Shown: positions 25,540 through 39,023 of the stretch, one piece after another
How the letters are laid out: every line of letters begins with the position of its first letter
How positions within the stretch are numbered: position 1 is the stretch's first letter
NCBI GenBank assembly: GCA_036417435.1
Contig: CM070910.1
Span: 75,934,784 to 75,998,783 of the forward strand
Direction: 5' to 3'
Source of the DNA: Inia geoffrensis
Taxonomy: Eukaryota > Chordata > Mammalia > Artiodactyla > Iniidae
Length of the DNA: 64,000 nucleotides
Position numbers and translations under genes: made by a program
The notes under the pieces: model-generated
What the model was told of the DNA's origin: nothing
What the model saw: the letters and a program-made list of their open reading frames with translations, nothing else
Databases searched by the model: none

Positions 25540-25866
25540 AAGGGTTCGGGTGAGGGTCAGGTTTACGATTCGGGTTAGGGTTAATGTTAGGGAATGGGGA
25601 AGGATTAGGGTACATTTTAGGGTACGATCACGCTTAAGGGTTAGCGTACGTGTGAGGTCAGTAGTTAGTGTTAGTTTACCGGTTACGATTAGGGCACGGA
25701 TGAGGGTAAGGCCTCGGAGGAGGGTCACGTTAAGGGTTTTGTTTAGGGTTATGGTTAGGGAATGGGGATTGATTAAGTTACAGGTTACGGTACGGCAATG
25801 GTTTAGGGTTAGTCAACGTAAGAGGGCATGGGTTAGTGTTGATGTACTGGTTAAAATTAGGACACG
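25540..25866 (+). repeat. Linker monomers before the 4.5-kb duplication
   Basis: About two monomers whose subtypes (GGGTTAATGTTAGGG and AGTCAACGTAAGAGGG) resemble those at about 28.05-28.4 kb and 32.6-32.9 kb. No gene or unique sequence is present. Confidence 0.8.
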
Positions 25867-28800
25867 GGTGAGGGTAAAGTTAAAGGTGAGTGTCAGGGTT
25901 AGGTTTCAGGTTAGTGTTAGGGTTAGGGAATGGAGAGGGATTAGGGTACAGTTTAGGGTACGACAACGCGTAAGGGTTAGTGTACGTGTGAGGGCACAAA
26001 TTAGTGTTGGTGTGCTGGTTAAGATTAGGGCACATGTGAGGGTAAGGTTTCGAGTGAGGGTCAGGTTTACGATTCGGCTTAGGGTTAGGGTTAGGGAATG
26101 GGGAGGGATTAGGGTACAGTTTAGGGTACGATGACGTTTAAGGGTTAGCATACGTTTGAGGTCACTAGTTAGTGTTAGTGTACCTGTTATGATTAGGGCA
26201 CGGGTGAGGGTAAGGCTTCGGGTGAGGGTCCGGGTTAGGATTCGTGTTTGGGTTAGTTTAAGGGAATGGAGAGGGATTAGGGTACAGGATAGGGTACGAC
26301 AACGCTTAAGGGTTCGCATAATTGTGAGGGCATGAGTTAGTGTTGGTGTACTGGTTAAGCCAAGGGCACCGGTGAGGGTAAGGCCTTGGAAAAGGGTCAC
26401 GTTCAGGGTTTGGGTTAGGGTTAGGGTTAGGGAATGGGGAGGGATTAGGGTGCAGGATAGGGTACGACAACGCTTAAGGGTTAGTGTACGTTTGAGGGCA
26501 CGAGTTAGTGTTTGTGTACTGGTTAAGATTAGGGCATTGGTTAGGGTAGGGCCTCGGAAGAGGGTCAGGTTTGCGGATGGGGCTAGGGTTAGGGTTAGGC
26601 AATGGGAGGGATTAGGGAACAGGGTAGGGCACTGCAACGGTTTAGTGTTAGCCTACGTTGGAGGGCATGGGTTAGTGTTCATGGACTGTTTAAAATTAGG
26701 ACACGGGTGAGGGTAAATCTTCGGGTGAGTGTCAGGGTTAGGGTTCAGGTTAGGGTTAGGGTTAGGGAATGGAGAGCGATTAGGGTACAGGTTAGGGTAC
26801 GGTTGCGGTTTAGGGTTAGCGTACGTGTGAGGGCACGGTTTAGTGACGGTGTATTGGTTAAAATTAGGTCACGGGTGAGGGTAAGGCTTAGGGTGAGGCT
26901 CAGGGTTAGGATTCGGGTTAGGGTTAGGGTTAGGGAATGGGGAGGGATTAGGGTACAATTTAGGGTATGACAACGCTTAAGGGTTAGTGTACATGTGAGG
27001 GCACGAGTTAGTGTTGGTGTCCAATTTAAGATTAGGGCACGGGTGAGGGTAAGGCTTCGGGTGAGGGTCAGGGTTAGGATTCGTGTTTGGGTTAGGGTTA
27101 GGGAATGGAGAGGGATTAGGGTACAGGCTAGGGTACGACAACGCTTAATGGTTCGCATAATTGTGAGGACACGAGTTAGTGTTGGTGTACTTGTTAAGAC
27201 AAGGGCACCGGTGAGGGTAAGGCCTCGGAAAAGGGTCACATTCAGGGTTTGGGTTACTGTTAGGGTTAGGGAATGGGGAGGGATTAGGGTGCAGGATAGG
27301 GTACGACAACGCTTAAGGGTTAGTGTACGTTTGAGGGCATGAGTTAGTGTTTGTGTACTGGTTAAGATTAGGGCATGGGTTAGGGTAGGGCCTCGGAACA
27401 GGGTCAGGTTTAGGGATGGGGTTAGGGTTAGCGATAGGCAATGGGAGAGATTAGGGATCAGGGTAGGGCATAGCAACGATTTAGTGTTAGCCTGGGTTGG
27501 AGGGCATGGGTTAGTGTTGATGGACTGTTTAAAATTAGGACACGGATGAGGGTAAATCTTCGGGTGAGTGTTAGGGTTAGGGTTCGGATTAGGGTTAGGG
27601 TTAGGGAATGGAGAGGGATTATGGTACACGTTAGGGTACGGCAGCGGTTTAGGGTTAGCGTACGTGTGAGGGCACAGATTAGTGATGGTGTATTGGTTAA
27701 GATTAGGTCACAGGTGAGGGTAAGGCTTAGGGTGAGGCTCAGGGTTAGGATTCGGGTTAGGGTTAGGGTTTGGGAAGGGGGAGGGATTAGAGTCCAATTT
27801 AGGGTATGAGAATGCTTAAGGGTTAGCGTACGTGTGAGGGCACGAGTTAGTGTTGGTGTCCTGGTTAAGATTAGGGCACGGGTGAGGGTAAGGCTTCAGG
27901 TGAGGGTCAGGGTTAGGATTTGGGTTAGGGTTAGGGTTAGGGAATGGGGAGGGATTAGGGTACAGTTTAGGGTATGACAACGCTTAAGGGTTAGTGTACG
28001 TGTGAGGGCACGAATTAGTGTTGGTGTGCTGGTTAAGATTAGGGCACGGGTGAGGGTAAGGGTTCGGGTGAGGGTCAGTTTTACGATTCGGGTTAGGGTT
28101 AATGTTAGGGAATGGGGAAGGATTAGGGTACATTTTAGGGTACGATCACGCTTAAGGGTTAGCGTACGTGTGAGGTCAGTAGTTAGTGTTAGTGTACCGG
28201 TTACGATTAGGGCACGGATGAGGGTAAGGCCTCGGAAGAGGGTCACGTTAAGGGTTTGGTTTAGGGTTATGGTTAGGGAATGGGGATTGCTTAGGGTACA
28301 GGTTACGGTACGGCAATGGTTTAGGGTTAGTCAACGTAAGAGGGCATGGGTTAGTGTTGATGTACTGGTTAAAATTAGGACACGGGTGAGGGTAAAGTTA
28401 AAGGTGAGTGTCAGTGTTAGGTTTCAGGTTAGTGTTAGGGTTAGGGAATGGAGAGGGATTAGGGCACAGGTTAGGGTACAGCTGTGGTTTAGGGTTAGCG
28501 TTCGTGTGAGGGCACGAGTTAGTGTTGCTGTCCTGGTTAAGATTAGGGCACGGGTGAGGGTAAGGCTTTGGGTGAGGGTCAGGGTTAGGATTCGTGTTAG
28601 GGTTAGGGTTAGGGAATGGGGAGGGATTAGGGTACAGTTTAGGGTATGACAGTGCTTAAGGGTTACCGTTTGTGTGAGGGCAAGAGTTAGTGTTAGTGTC
28701 CCGGTTAAGATTAGGGCATGGGTGAGGGTAAGTGTTCGTGTGAGGGTCAGCTTTACGATTCGGGTTAGGGTTAGGGTTAGGGAAAGGGGAGGGATTAGGG

Positions 28801-30399
28801 CACAGTTTAGGGTACGATGACGCTTAAGGGTTAGCGTACGTGTGAGGTCACTACTTAGTGTTAGTTTACTGGTTACTATTAGGGCACGGATGAGTGTAAG
28901 GCCTCGGAAGAGGGTTACGATAAGGGTTTGGGTTAGGGTTATGTTTAGGGAATTGGGATTGATTAGGGTACAGGTTAGGGTACGGCAATGGTTTAGGGTT
29001 AGCCTACGTTGGAGGGCATGGGTTAGTGTTGATGTACTGGTTAAAATTAGGACACGGGTGAGGGTAAAGTTTAGGGTGAGTGTCAGGGTTAGGTTTCAGG
29101 TTAGGGTTAGGGTTAGGGAATGGAGAGGGATTAGGGTTCAGGTTAGGGTACAGCTGCGGTTTAGGGTTAGCGTACGTGTGACGGAACGAGTTGGTGTTGG
29201 TGTCCTGGTTAAGATTAGGGCACGGGTGAGGGTAAGATTTCGGGTGAGGGTCAGTGTTAGGATTCGGGTTAGGGTTAGGGTTATGGAATGGAGAGGGATT
29301 AGGGTACAGGCTAGGGTACGACAACGCTTAAGGGTTCGCATAATTGTGAGGGCACGAGTAAGTGTTGGTGTACTGGTTAAGACAAGGGCACCGGTGAGGG
29401 TAAGGCCTCGGAAAAGGGTCACGTTCAGTGTTTGGGTTAGGGTTAGGGTTAGGGAATGGGGTGGGATTAGTGTACAGGATAGGGTACGACAACGCTTAGG
29501 GGTTAGCATACGTTTGAGGCCACATGTTAGTGTTAGTGCACTGGTTAAGATTAGGGCATGGGTTAGCGTAGGGCCTCGGAACAGGGTCAGGTTTAGGGAT
29601 GGGTATAGGTTTAGTGTTTGGCAATGGGAGGGATTAGGGATCAGGGTAGGGCACAGCAACGATTCAGTGTTAGCCTACGTTGGAGGGAATGGGTTTGTGT
29701 TGATGGACTGTTTAAAATTAGGACACGGATGAGGGTAAATCTTCGGGTGAGTGTCAGTGTTAGGGTTCGGGTTACGGTTAGGGTAAGGGAATGGAGAGGG
29801 ATTAGGGTACACGTTTTGGTACGGCTGAGGTTTAGAGTTAGCGTACGTGTGAGGGCACGGTTTAGTGATGGTGTATTGGTTAAGATTAGGTCACGGGTGA
29901 GGGTAAGGCTTAGGGTGAGGCTCAGGGTTAGGCTTCTGGTTAGGGTTAGGGTTAGGGAATGGGGAGGGATTAGGGTACAATTTAGGGTATGACAAGGCTT
30001 AAGGGTTAGCGTACGTGTGAGGGCACGAGTTAGTGTTGGTGTCCTGGTTAAGATTAGGGCACGGGTGAGGGTAAGGCTTCAGGTGAGGGTCAGGGTTAGG
30101 ATTCGGGTTAGGGTTAGGGTTAGGGAATGGGGAGGGATTAGGGTACAGTTTGGGGTTCGACAACGCTAAAGGGTTAGCATACGTTTGAGGTCACTAGTTA
30201 GTGTTAGTGTACCTGTTACGATTAGGGCACGGGTGAGGGTAAGGCCTCGGAAGAGGGTCACGTTAAGGGTTTGGGTTAGGGTTATGGTTAGGGAATGGGG
30301 ATGGATTAGGATACAGGTTAGGGTACGGCAATGGTTTAGGGTTAGCATACGTAAGAGGGCATGGGTTAGTGTTGATGTACTGGTCAAAATTAGGACACG
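25867..30399 (+). repeat. 4,533-bp tandem duplication, copy 1 (27 monomers)
   Basis: Every landmark recurs 4,533 bp downstream (25,906/30,439, 26,372/30,905, 27,546/32,079, 28,842/33,375, 29,618/34,151). The length is 27 x 168 minus 3. Three GGGAGGG-type 167-bp units, near 26,600, 27,440 and 29,620, account for the missing bases. Comparison with copy 2 revealed only a handful of differences, for example near 25,955 (GGAGAGG against GGATAGG) and 26,049. Confidence 0.92.
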
Positions 30400-33300
30400 G
30401 GTGAGGGTAAAGTTAAAGGTGAGTGTCAGGGTTAGGTTTCAGGTTAGTGTTAGGGTTAGGGAATGGATAGGGATTAGGGTACAGTTTAGGGTACGACAAC
30501 GCGTAAGGGTTAGTGTACGTGTGAGGGCACAAATTAGTGTTGGTGTGCTGGTTAAGATTAGGGCACATGTGAGGGTAAGGGTTCGAGTGAGGGTCAGGTT
30601 TACGATTCGGCTTAGGGTTAGGGTTAGGGAATGGGGAGGGATTAGGGTACAGTTTAGGGTACGATGACGTTTAAGGGTTAGCATACGTTTGAGGTCACTA
30701 GTTAGTGTTAGTGTACCTGTTATGATTAGGGCACGGGTGAGGGTAAGGCTTCGGGTGAGGGTCCGGGTTAGGATTCGTGTTTGGGTTAGTTTAAGGGAAT
30801 GGAGAGGGATTAGGGTACAGGATAGGGTACGACAACGCTTAAGGGTTCGCATAATTGTGAGGGCATGAGTTAGTGTTGGTGTACTGGTTAAGCCAAGGGC
30901 ACCGGTGAGGGTAAGGCCTTGGAAAAGGGTCACGTTCAGGGTTTGGGTTAGGGTTAGGGTTAGGGAATGGGGAGGGATTAGGGTGCAGGATAGGGTACGA
31001 CAACGCTTAAGGGTTAGTGTACGTTTGAGGGCACGAGTTAGTGTTTGTGTACTGGTTAAGATTAGGGCATTGGTTAGGGTAGGGCCTCGGAAGAGGGTCA
31101 GGTTTGCGGATGGGGCTAGGGTTAGGGTTAGGCAATGGGAGGGATTAGGGAACAGGGTAGGGCACTGCAACGGTTTAGTGTTAGCCTACGTTGGAGGGCA
31201 TGGGTTAGTGTTCATGGACTGTTTAAAATTAGGACACGGGTGAGGGTAAATCTTCGGGTGAGTGTCAGGGTTAGGGTTCAGGTTAGGGTTAGGGTTAGGG
31301 AATGGAGAGCGATTAGGGTACAGGTTAGGGTACGGTTGCGGTTTAGGGTTAGCGTACGTGTGAGGGCACGGTTTAGTGACGGTGTATTGGTTAAAATTAG
31401 GTCACGGGTGAGGGTAAGGCTTAGGGTGAGGCTCAGGGTTAGGATTCGGGTTAGGGTTAGGGTTAGGGAATGGGGAGGGATTAGGGTACAATTTAGGGTA
31501 TGACAACGCTTAAGGGTTAGTGTACATGTGAGGGCACGAGTTAGTGTTGGTGTCCAATTTAAGATTAGGGCACGGGTGAGGGTAAGGCTTCGGGTGAGGG
31601 TCAGGGTTAGGATTCGTGTTTGGGTTAGGGTTAGGGAATGGAGAGGGATTAGGGTACAGGCTAGGGTACGACAACGCTTAATGGTTCGCATAATTGTGAG
31701 GACACGAGTTAGTGTTGGTGTACTTGTTAAGACAAGGGCACCGGTGAGGGTAAGGCCTCGGAAAAGGGTCACATTCAGGGTTTGGGTTACTGTTAGGGTT
31801 AGGGAATGGGGAGGGATTAGGGTGCAGGATAGGGTACGACAACGCTTAAGGGTTAGTGTACGTTTGAGGGCATGAGTTAGTGTTTGTGTACTGGTTAAGA
31901 TTAGGGCATGGGTTAGGGTAGGGCCTCGGAACAGGGTCAGGTTTAGGGATGGGGTTAGGGTTAGCGATAGGCAATGGGAGAGATTAGGGATCAGGGTAGG
32001 GCATAGCAACGATTTAGTGTTAGCCTGGGTTGGAGGGCATGGGTTAGTGTTGATGGACTGTTTAAAATTAGGACACGGATGAGGGTAAATCTTCGGGTGA
32101 GTGTTAGGGTTAGGGTTCGGATTAGGGTTAGGGTTAGGGAATGGAGAGGGATTATGGTACACGTTAGGGTACGGCAGCGGTTTAGGGTTAGCGTACGTGT
32201 GAGGGCACAGATTAGTGATGGTGTATTGGTTAAGATTAGGTCACAGGTGAGGGTAAGGCTTAGGGTGAGGCTCAGGGTTAGGATTCGGGTTAGGGTTAGG
32301 GTTTGGGAAGGGGGAGGGATTAGAGTCCAATTTAGGGTATGAGAATGCTTAAGGGTTAGCGTACGTGTGAGGGCACGAGTTAGTGTTGGTGTCCTGGTTA
32401 AGATTAGGGCACGGGTGAGGGTAAGGCTTCAGGTGAGGGTCAGGGTTAGGATTTGGGTTAGGGTTAGGGTTAGGGAATGGGGAGGGATTAGGGTACAGTT
32501 TAGGGTATGACAACGCTTAAGGGTTAGTGTACGTGTGAGGGCACGAATTAGTGTTGGTGTGCTGGTTAAGATTAGGGCACGGGTGAGGGTAAGGGTTCGG
32601 GTGAGGGTCAGTTTTACGATTCGGGTTAGGGTTAATGTTAGGGAATGGGGAAGGATTAGGGTACATTTTAGGGTACGATCACGCTTAAGGGTTAGCGTAC
32701 GTGTGAGGTCAGTAGTTAGTGTTAGTGTACCGGTTACGATTAGGGCACGGATGAGGGTAAGGCCTCGGAAGAGGGTCACGTTAAGGGTTTGGTTTAGGGT
32801 TATGGTTAGGGAATGGGGATTGCTTAGGGTACAGGTTACGGTACGGCAATGGTTTAGGGTTAGTCAACGTAAGAGGGCATGGGTTAGTGTTGATGTACTG
32901 GTTAAAATTAGGACACGGGTGAGGGTAAAGTTAAAGGTGAGTGTCAGTGTTAGGTTTCAGGTTAGTGTTAGGGTTAGGGAATGGAGAGGGATTAGGGCAC
33001 AGGTTAGGGTACAGCTGTGGTTTAGGGTTAGCGTTCGTGTGAGGGCACGAGTTAGTGTTGCTGTCCTGGTTAAGATTAGGGCACGGGTGAGGGTAAGGCT
33101 TTGGGTGAGGGTCAGGGTTAGGATTCGTGTTAGGGTTAGGGTTAGGGAATGGGGAGGGATTAGGGTACAGTTTAGGGTATGACAGTGCTTAAGGGTTACC
33201 GTTTGTGTGAGGGCAAGAGTTAGTGTTAGTGTCCCGGTTAAGATTAGGGCATGGGTGAGGGTAAGTGTTCGTGTGAGGGTCAGCTTTACGATTCGGGTTA

Positions 33301-34932
33301 GGGTTAGGGTTAGGGAAAGGGGAGGGATTAGGGCACAGTTTAGGGTACGATGACGCTTAAGGGTTAGCGTACGTGTGAGGTCACTACTTAGTGTTAGTTT
33401 ACTGGTTACTATTAGGGCACGGATGAGTGTAAGGCCTCGGAAGAGGGTTACGATAAGGGTTTGGGTTAGGGTTATGTTTAGGGAATTGGGATTGATTAGG
33501 GTACAGGTTAGGGTACGGCAATGGTTTAGGGTTAGCCTACGTTGGAGGGCATGGGTTAGTGTTGATGTACTGGTTAAAATTAGGACACGGGTGAGGGTAA
33601 AGTTTAGGGTGAGTGTCAGGGTTAGGTTTCAGGTTAGGGTTAGGGTTAGGGAATGGAGAGGGATTAGGGTTCAGGTTAGGGTACAGCTGCGGTTTAGGGT
33701 TAGCGTACGTGTGACGGAACGAGTTGGTGTTGGTGTCCTGGTTAAGATTAGGGCACGGGTGAGGGTAAGATTTCGGGTGAGGGTCAGTGTTAGGATTCGG
33801 GTTAGGGTTAGGGTTATGGAATGGAGAGGGATTAGGGTACAGGCTAGGGTACGACAACGCTTAAGGGTTCGCATAATTGTGAGGGCACGAGTAAGTGTTG
33901 GTGTACTGGTTAAGACAAGGGCACCGGTGAGGGTAAGGCCTCGGAAAAGGGTCACGTTCAGTGTTTGGGTTAGGGTTAGGGTTAGGGAATGGGGTGGGAT
34001 TAGTGTACAGGATAGGGTACGACAACGCTTAGGGGTTAGCATACGTTTGAGGCCACATGTTAGTGTTAGTGCACTGGTTAAGATTAGGGCATGGGTTAGC
34101 GTAGGGCCTCGGAACAGGGTCAGGTTTAGGGATGGGTATAGGTTTAGTGTTTGGCAATGGGAGGGATTAGGGATCAGGGTAGGGCACAGCAACGATTCAG
34201 TGTTAGCCTACGTTGGAGGGAATGGGTTTGTGTTGATGGACTGTTTAAAATTAGGACACGGATGAGGGTAAATCTTCGGGTGAGTGTCAGTGTTAGGGTT
34301 CGGGTTACGGTTAGGGTAAGGGAATGGAGAGGGATTAGGGTACACGTTTTGGTACGGCTGAGGTTTAGAGTTAGCGTACGTGTGAGGGCACGGTTTAGTG
34401 ATGGTGTATTGGTTAAGATTAGGTCACGGGTGAGGGTAAGGCTTAGGGTGAGGCTCAGGGTTAGGCTTCTGGTTAGGGTTAGGGTTAGGGAATGGGGAGG
34501 GATTAGGGTACAATTTAGGGTATGACAAGGCTTAAGGGTTAGCGTACGTGTGAGGGCACGAGTTAGTGTTGGTGTCCTGGTTAAGATTAGGGCACGGGTG
34601 AGGGTAAGGCTTCAGGTGAGGGTCAGGGTTAGGATTCGGGTTAGGGTTAGGGTTAGGGAATGGGGAGGGATTAGGGTACAGTTTGGGGTTCGACAACGCT
34701 AAAGGGTTAGCATACGTTTGAGGTCACTAGTTAGTGTTAGTGTACCTGTTACGATTAGGGCACGGGTGAGGGTAAGGCCTCGGAAGAGGGTCACGTTAAG
34801 GGTTTGGGTTAGGGTTATGGTTAGGGAATGGGGATGGATTAGGATACAGGTTAGGGTACGGCAATGGTTTAGGGTTAGCATACGTAAGAGGGCATGGGTT
34901 AGTGTTGATGTACTGGTCAAAATTAGGACACG
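30400..34932 (+). repeat. 4,533-bp tandem duplication, copy 2
   Basis: Near-identical to copy 1. The left junction lies in a hybrid monomer between about 30,386 and 30,414. The GGTCAAAATT on its left matches the right end of copy 2 (about 34,918), while the AGTTAAAGGTGAG on its right matches copy 1 at about 25,878. The right end lies near 34,945, where AGTTTAGGGTGAG replaces AGTTAAAGGTGAG. Confidence 0.92.
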
Positions 34933-37513
34933 GGTGAGGGTAAAGTTTAGGGTGAGTGTCAGGGTTAGGTTTCAGGTTAGGGTTAGGGTTAGAGAATGGA
35001 GAGGGATTAGGGTACAGGCTAGGGTACGACAACGCTTAATGGTTCGCATAATTGTAAGGAGACGAGTTAGTGTTGGTGTACTGGTTAAGACAAGGGCACC
35101 GGTGAGGGTAAGGCCTCGGAAAAGGGTCACATTCAGGGTTTGGGTTATGGTTAGGGTTAGGGAATGGGGAGAGATTAGAGTACAATTTAGGGTATGACAA
35201 GGCTTAAGGGTTAGCGTACGTGTGAGGGCACGAGTTAGTGTTGGTGTCCTGGTTAAAATTAGGGCACGGGTGAGGGTAAGGCTTCAGTTGAGGGTCAGGG
35301 TTATGATTCGGGTTAGGGTTAGGGTTAGGGGATGGGGAGGGATTAGGGTACAGTTTAGGGTACGGTGACGTTTAAGGGTTAGCGTACGTTTGAGGTCACT
35401 AGTTAGTGCTGGTGTACCTGTTATGATTAGAGCACGGGTGAGGGTAAGGCTTCGGGTGAGGGTCAGGGTTAGGATTCGTGTTTTGGTTAGTTTAAGGGAA
35501 TGGAGAGGGATTAGGGTACAGGCTAGGGTACGACAACACTTAAGGGTTCGCATAATTGTGAGTGCACGAGTTAGTGTTGGTGTACTGGTTAAGACAAGGG
35601 CACCGGTGAGGGTAAGGCCTCGGAAAAGGGTCACGTTCAGGGTTTGGGTTAGGGTTAGGGTTAGGGAATGGGGAGGGATTAGGGTGCAGGATAGGGTACG
35701 GCAACGCTTAAGAGTTAGTGTACGTTTGAGGGCACGAGTTAGTGTTTGTGTACTGGTTAAGATTAGGGCATGGGTTAGGGTAGGGCCTCGGAAGAGGGTC
35801 AGGTTTAGGGTTGGTGTTAGGGTTAGGGTTAGGCAATGGTAGGGGTTAGGGAACAGGGTAAGGCACGGCAACTGTTTAGTGTTAGCCTACGTTGGAGGGC
35901 ATGGGTTAGTGTTGATGGACTGTTTAAAATTAGGAAACGGGTGAGGGTAAAGTTTAGGGTGAGTGTCAGGATTAGGTTTCAGGTTAGGTTCAGGGTTAGG
36001 GAATGGAGAGGGATTAGGGTACAGGTTAGGGTACAGCTGCGGTTTAGGGTTAGCGTACGTGTGAGGGCACGAGTTAGTGTTGGTGTCCTGGTTAAGATTA
36101 GGGCATGGGTGAGGGTAAGGTTTCGGGTGAGGGTCAGGGCTAGGATTCGCGTTAGGGTTAGGGTTAGGGAATGGAGAGGGATTAGGGTACAGGACAGGGT
36201 ACGACAACGCTTAAGGGTTCGCATAATTGTGAGGGCATTAGTTCGTGTTGGTGTACGGGTTAAGTCAAGGGCACCGGTGAGGGTAAGGCCTTGGAAAAGG
36301 GTCACGTTCAGGGTTTGGGTTAGGGTTAGGGTTAGGGAATGGGGAGGGATTAGGGTACAGGATAGGGTACGACAACGCCTAAGGGTTAGCGTACGTTTGA
36401 GGGCATGAGTTAGTGTTTGTGTACTGGTTAAGATTATGGCATGGGTTAGGGTAGGGCTTTGGAAGAGGGTCAGGTTTAGGGATGGGGTTACGGTTAGGGT
36501 TAGGCAATGGGAGGGATTGGGGAACAGGGTAGGGCACGGCAACGGTTTAGTGTTAGCCTACGTTAGAGGGCATGAGGTAATGTTGATGGACTGTTTAAAA
36601 TTAGGATACGGATGAGGGTAAAACTTCGGGTGAGTGTCAGGGCTGTGGTTCGGGTTAGGGTTAGGGTTAGGGAATGGAGTGGGATTTAGGTACAGGTTAG
36701 GGTACGGCCGCGGTTTAGGGTTAGCGTACGTGTGAGGGCACGGTTTAGTGATGGTGTATTGGTTAAGATTAGGGCACGGGTGAGGGTAAGGCTTCAGGTG
36801 AGGGTCAGGGTTAGGATTCGGGTTAGGGTTAGGGTTAGGGAATGGGGAGGGATTAGGGTACAGTTTAGGGTACGACAACGCTTAAGGGTTAGCATACGTT
36901 TGAGGTCACTAGTTAGTGTTAGTGTACCTGTTACGATTAGGGCACGGGTGAGTGTAAGGCCTCGGAAGAAGGTCACGTTAAGTGTTTGGGTTAGGATTAT
37001 GGTTAGGGAATGGGGATTGATTAGGGTACAGGTTAGGGTACGGCAATGGTTTAGGGTTAGCCTCCGTAAGAGGGCATGGGTTAGTGTTGATGTACTGGTT
37101 AAAATTAGCACAGGGGTGAGGTTAAAGTTTAGGGTGAGTGTCAGGATTAGGTTTCAGGTTAGGGTTAGGATTAGCGAATGGAGAGGGATTAGGGTACAGG
37201 TTAGAGTACAGCTGCGGTTTAGGGTTAGCATACGTATGAGGACACGAGTTAGTGTTGGTGTCCTGGTTAAGATTAGGGCACGGGTGAGGGTAAGGCTTCG
37301 GGTGAGGGTCAGGGTAAGGATTCGGGTTAGGAATAGGGTTAGGGAATAGAGAGGGTTTAGGGTACAGGCTAGGGTACGACAACACTTAAGGGTTCGCATA
37401 ATTGTGAGGGCACGAGTTAGTGTTGGTGTACTGGTTAAGACAAGGGCACCGGTGAGGGTAAGGCCTCGGAAAAGGGTAACATTCAGGGTTTGGATTACGG
37501 TTAGGGTTAGGCA
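34933..37513 (+). repeat. Mosaic domain-1 monomers
   Basis: About 15 monomers of the same subtypes in a shuffled order, with no long near-identical partner in the window. Short stretches resemble other regions, such as the TTAATGGTTCGCATAATTG unit near 35,037, which is like 27,147 and 31,680. No gene or unique sequence is present. Confidence 0.8.
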
Positions 37514-39023
37514 ATGGGAGGAATTAGGGAACAGGGTAGGGCACGGCAACGATTTAGTGTTAGCCTACGTTGGAGGGCATGGGTTAGTGTTGATGGACTG
37601 TTTAAAATTAGGACATGGGTGAGGGTAAATCTTCGGGTGAGTGTCAGGGTTAGGGTTCGGGTTAGGGTTAGGGTTAGGGAATGGAGAGGGATTAGGGTAC
37701 AGGTTAGGGTACGGCTGTGGTTTAGTGTTAGCGTACGTGTGAGGGCACGGTTTAGTGATGGTTTATTGGTTAAGATTAGGTCACGCGAGAGGCTAAGGCT
37801 TAGAGTGAGGCTCAGTGTTAGGATTCTGGTTAGGGTTAGTGTTAGGGAATGGGGAGGGATTAGGGTACAATTTAGGGTATGACAACGCTTAAGGGTTGTC
37901 GTACGTGTGACGGCACGAGTTAGTGTTGGTGTCCTGGTTAAGATTAGGACACGGGTGAGGGTAAGGCTTCGGGTGAGGACCAGGGTTAGGATTCGTTTTT
38001 GGGTTAGTTTAAGGGAATGGAGAGGGATTAGCGTACAGGCTAGGGTACGACAACGCTTAAGGGTTCGCATAATTGTGAGGGCACGAGTTAGTATTAGTGT
38101 ACTGGTTAAGACAAGGGCACCGGTGAGGGTAAGGCCTCGGAAAAGGGTCACGTTCAGGGTTTGGGTTAGGGTTAGGGTTAGGGAATGGGGATGGATTAGG
38201 ATGGAGGATAGGGAACGACAACGCTTAAGGGTTAGTGTACGTTTGAGGGTACGAGTTAGTGTTTGTGTACTGGTTAAGATTAGGGCATGGGTTAGGGTAG
38301 GGCCTCGGAAGAGGGTCATGTTTAGGGATGGGGTTAGGGTTAGGGTTAGGCAATTGGAGGGATTAGGGAACAGGGTAGGGCACGGCAACTGTTAAGTGTT
38401 AGCCTGCGTTGGAGTGCATGGGTTAGTGTTGATGGACTGTTTAAATTTAGGAAACGGGTGAGGGCAAATTTTAGGGTGAGTGTCAGGGTTAGATTTCATG
38501 TTAGGGTCAGGGTTAGGGAATGGAGAGGGATTAGGGTACAGGTTAGGGTACAGCGGCGGTTTAGTGTTAGTGTACGTGTGAGGGCACGAGTTAGTGTTGG
38601 TGTCCTGGTTAAGATTAGGACATGGGTGAGGGTAAGGTTTCGGGTGAGGGTCAGGGTTAGGTTTCGCGTTAGGGTTAGGGTTAGGGAATGGAGAGGGTTT
38701 AGGGTACAGGCTAGGGTACGACAACGCTTAAGGGTTCGCATAATTGTGAGGGCATGAGTTAGTGTTTATGTATTGGTTAAGACAAGGGCACTGGTGAGGG
38801 TAAGGCCTCGGCAAAGGGTCACGTTCAGGGTTTGGGTTTGGGTTAGGGTTAGGGAATGGGGTGGAATTAGGGTACAGGATAGGGTACGGCAACTCTTAGG
38901 GGTTAGCGAACGTTTGAGGGCACGAGTTAGTGTCTGTATACTGGTTAAGATTAGGGCATGGGTTAGGGTAGGGCCTCGGAACAGGGTCAGGTTTAGGGAT
39001 GGTTTTAGTGTTAGGGTTAGGCA
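37514..39023 (+). repeat. Nine-monomer ~1,510-bp HOR, copy 1 (diverged)
   Basis: Landmarks recur 1,510 bp downstream (37,514/39,024, 38,353/39,863), close to 9 x 168 = 1,512. The two copies differ at many scattered bases, so this repeat is older than the other large duplications in domain 1. Confidence 0.75.
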
